Shown one piece after another: positions 63,953 to 64,000 of a DNA stretch of 64,000 nt. How positions within the stretch are numbered: position 1 is the stretch's first letter; each line of letters begins with the position of its first letter. The DNA is from Emydura subglobosa (taxonomy: Eukaryota > Chordata > Testudines > Chelidae), in contig ML679959.1 in the NCBI GenBank assembly GCA_007922225.1, positions 20,422,913 to 20,486,912 on the forward strand, written 5' to 3'. A program made the position numbers and the translations under genes. Below the pieces are notes generated by a model, which was not told where the DNA came from, made no database searches, and saw nothing but the letters and a program-made list of their open reading frames with translations.

Positions 63953-64000
63953 TGTCTACTTCTACACTTGGAGCTAGGGATGTAATTCCCAGCTTGCACA
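63953..64000 (+). mobile_element. 'GTCTACAC' MITE, cut by the window edge
   Basis: 'gtctacttctacacttggag' followed by 'ctagggatgtaattcccagc' matches the end and 'gagctggaaattacacctcc' interior of the family at 55824-56034. Only the left part lies in the window. Confidence 0.55.

Noticed and set aside
1..64000. CRISPR arrays, bacterial operons, tRNA or rRNA genes
   Set aside because: No regularly spaced direct repeats, no operon-like gene packing, and no tRNA-like A/B box pair with a cloverleaf was seen. The content is vertebrate repeats.
1..64000. Host protein-coding exons
   Set aside because: None of the short frames shows a recognisable domain. I cannot exclude small exons, which would need a protein or RNA-seq alignment.

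Overview
The window looks like AT-rich vertebrate nuclear DNA with no host protein-coding gene I can recognise. The repeats point to a non-avian sauropsid, most likely a turtle. These are CR1 LINEs ending in the CR1 octamer, L2-type LINE remnants with a 'ctttggggcagg' tail, MIR-like CORE-SINEs, hAT-type MITEs, many short palindromic elements, and a largely intact DIRS tyrosine-recombinase retrotransposon. The species is inferred from repeat content only. The DNA could be intergenic or a long intron; no exon, tRNA or rRNA was recognised.

Layout. Positions 1-29 kb are mostly old unique-looking DNA. They hold a pyrimidine-rich tandem array (84-725), an L2 reverse-transcriptase remnant (3835-4560), an inverted-repeat DNA element (about 6978-8145), a short LTR-like copy (10420-10806), CR1 and L2 tails, and two related elements (11291-11492 and 19211-19350) that share an RNA-hairpin-like module. 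A 400-base assembly gap (29547-29946) sits directly against the 3' end of the DIRS element (29947 to about 36148, minus strand). This element is GC-rich, unlike its surroundings. It has three undamaged overlapping reading frames: an arginine/serine-rich Gag, a reverse transcriptase-RNase H, and a tyrosine recombinase.

From 36 to 64 kb the window returns to AT-rich DNA with dense repeats. There is a 1.17-kb solo LTR with a 4-bp target duplication (40480-41648), a MIR (41905-42160), and a 5'-truncated CR1 with a broken reverse transcriptase (42353 to about 44385). A cluster of DNA transposons follows at 45.7-52.1 kb. One is an 893-bp hAT-like element with a perfect 8-bp target duplication, inserted into an L2 remnant. 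Then come further CR1 pieces, three copies of a 'GCTGGTC' repeat (one split by a CR1 tail), and a 385-bp LTR-like element with a perfect 5-bp duplication (61382-61766).

How the parts relate: the DIRS proteins would form one replication system, with Gag packaging RNA, RT-RNase H copying it, and the recombinase integrating a circular DNA. Everything else recognised is non-autonomous, truncated or decayed. The nesting gives a relative order: L2 and MIR are oldest, then hAT and CR1 insertions, with DIRS probably youngest. Family calls come from memory of the sequences, without a database search.
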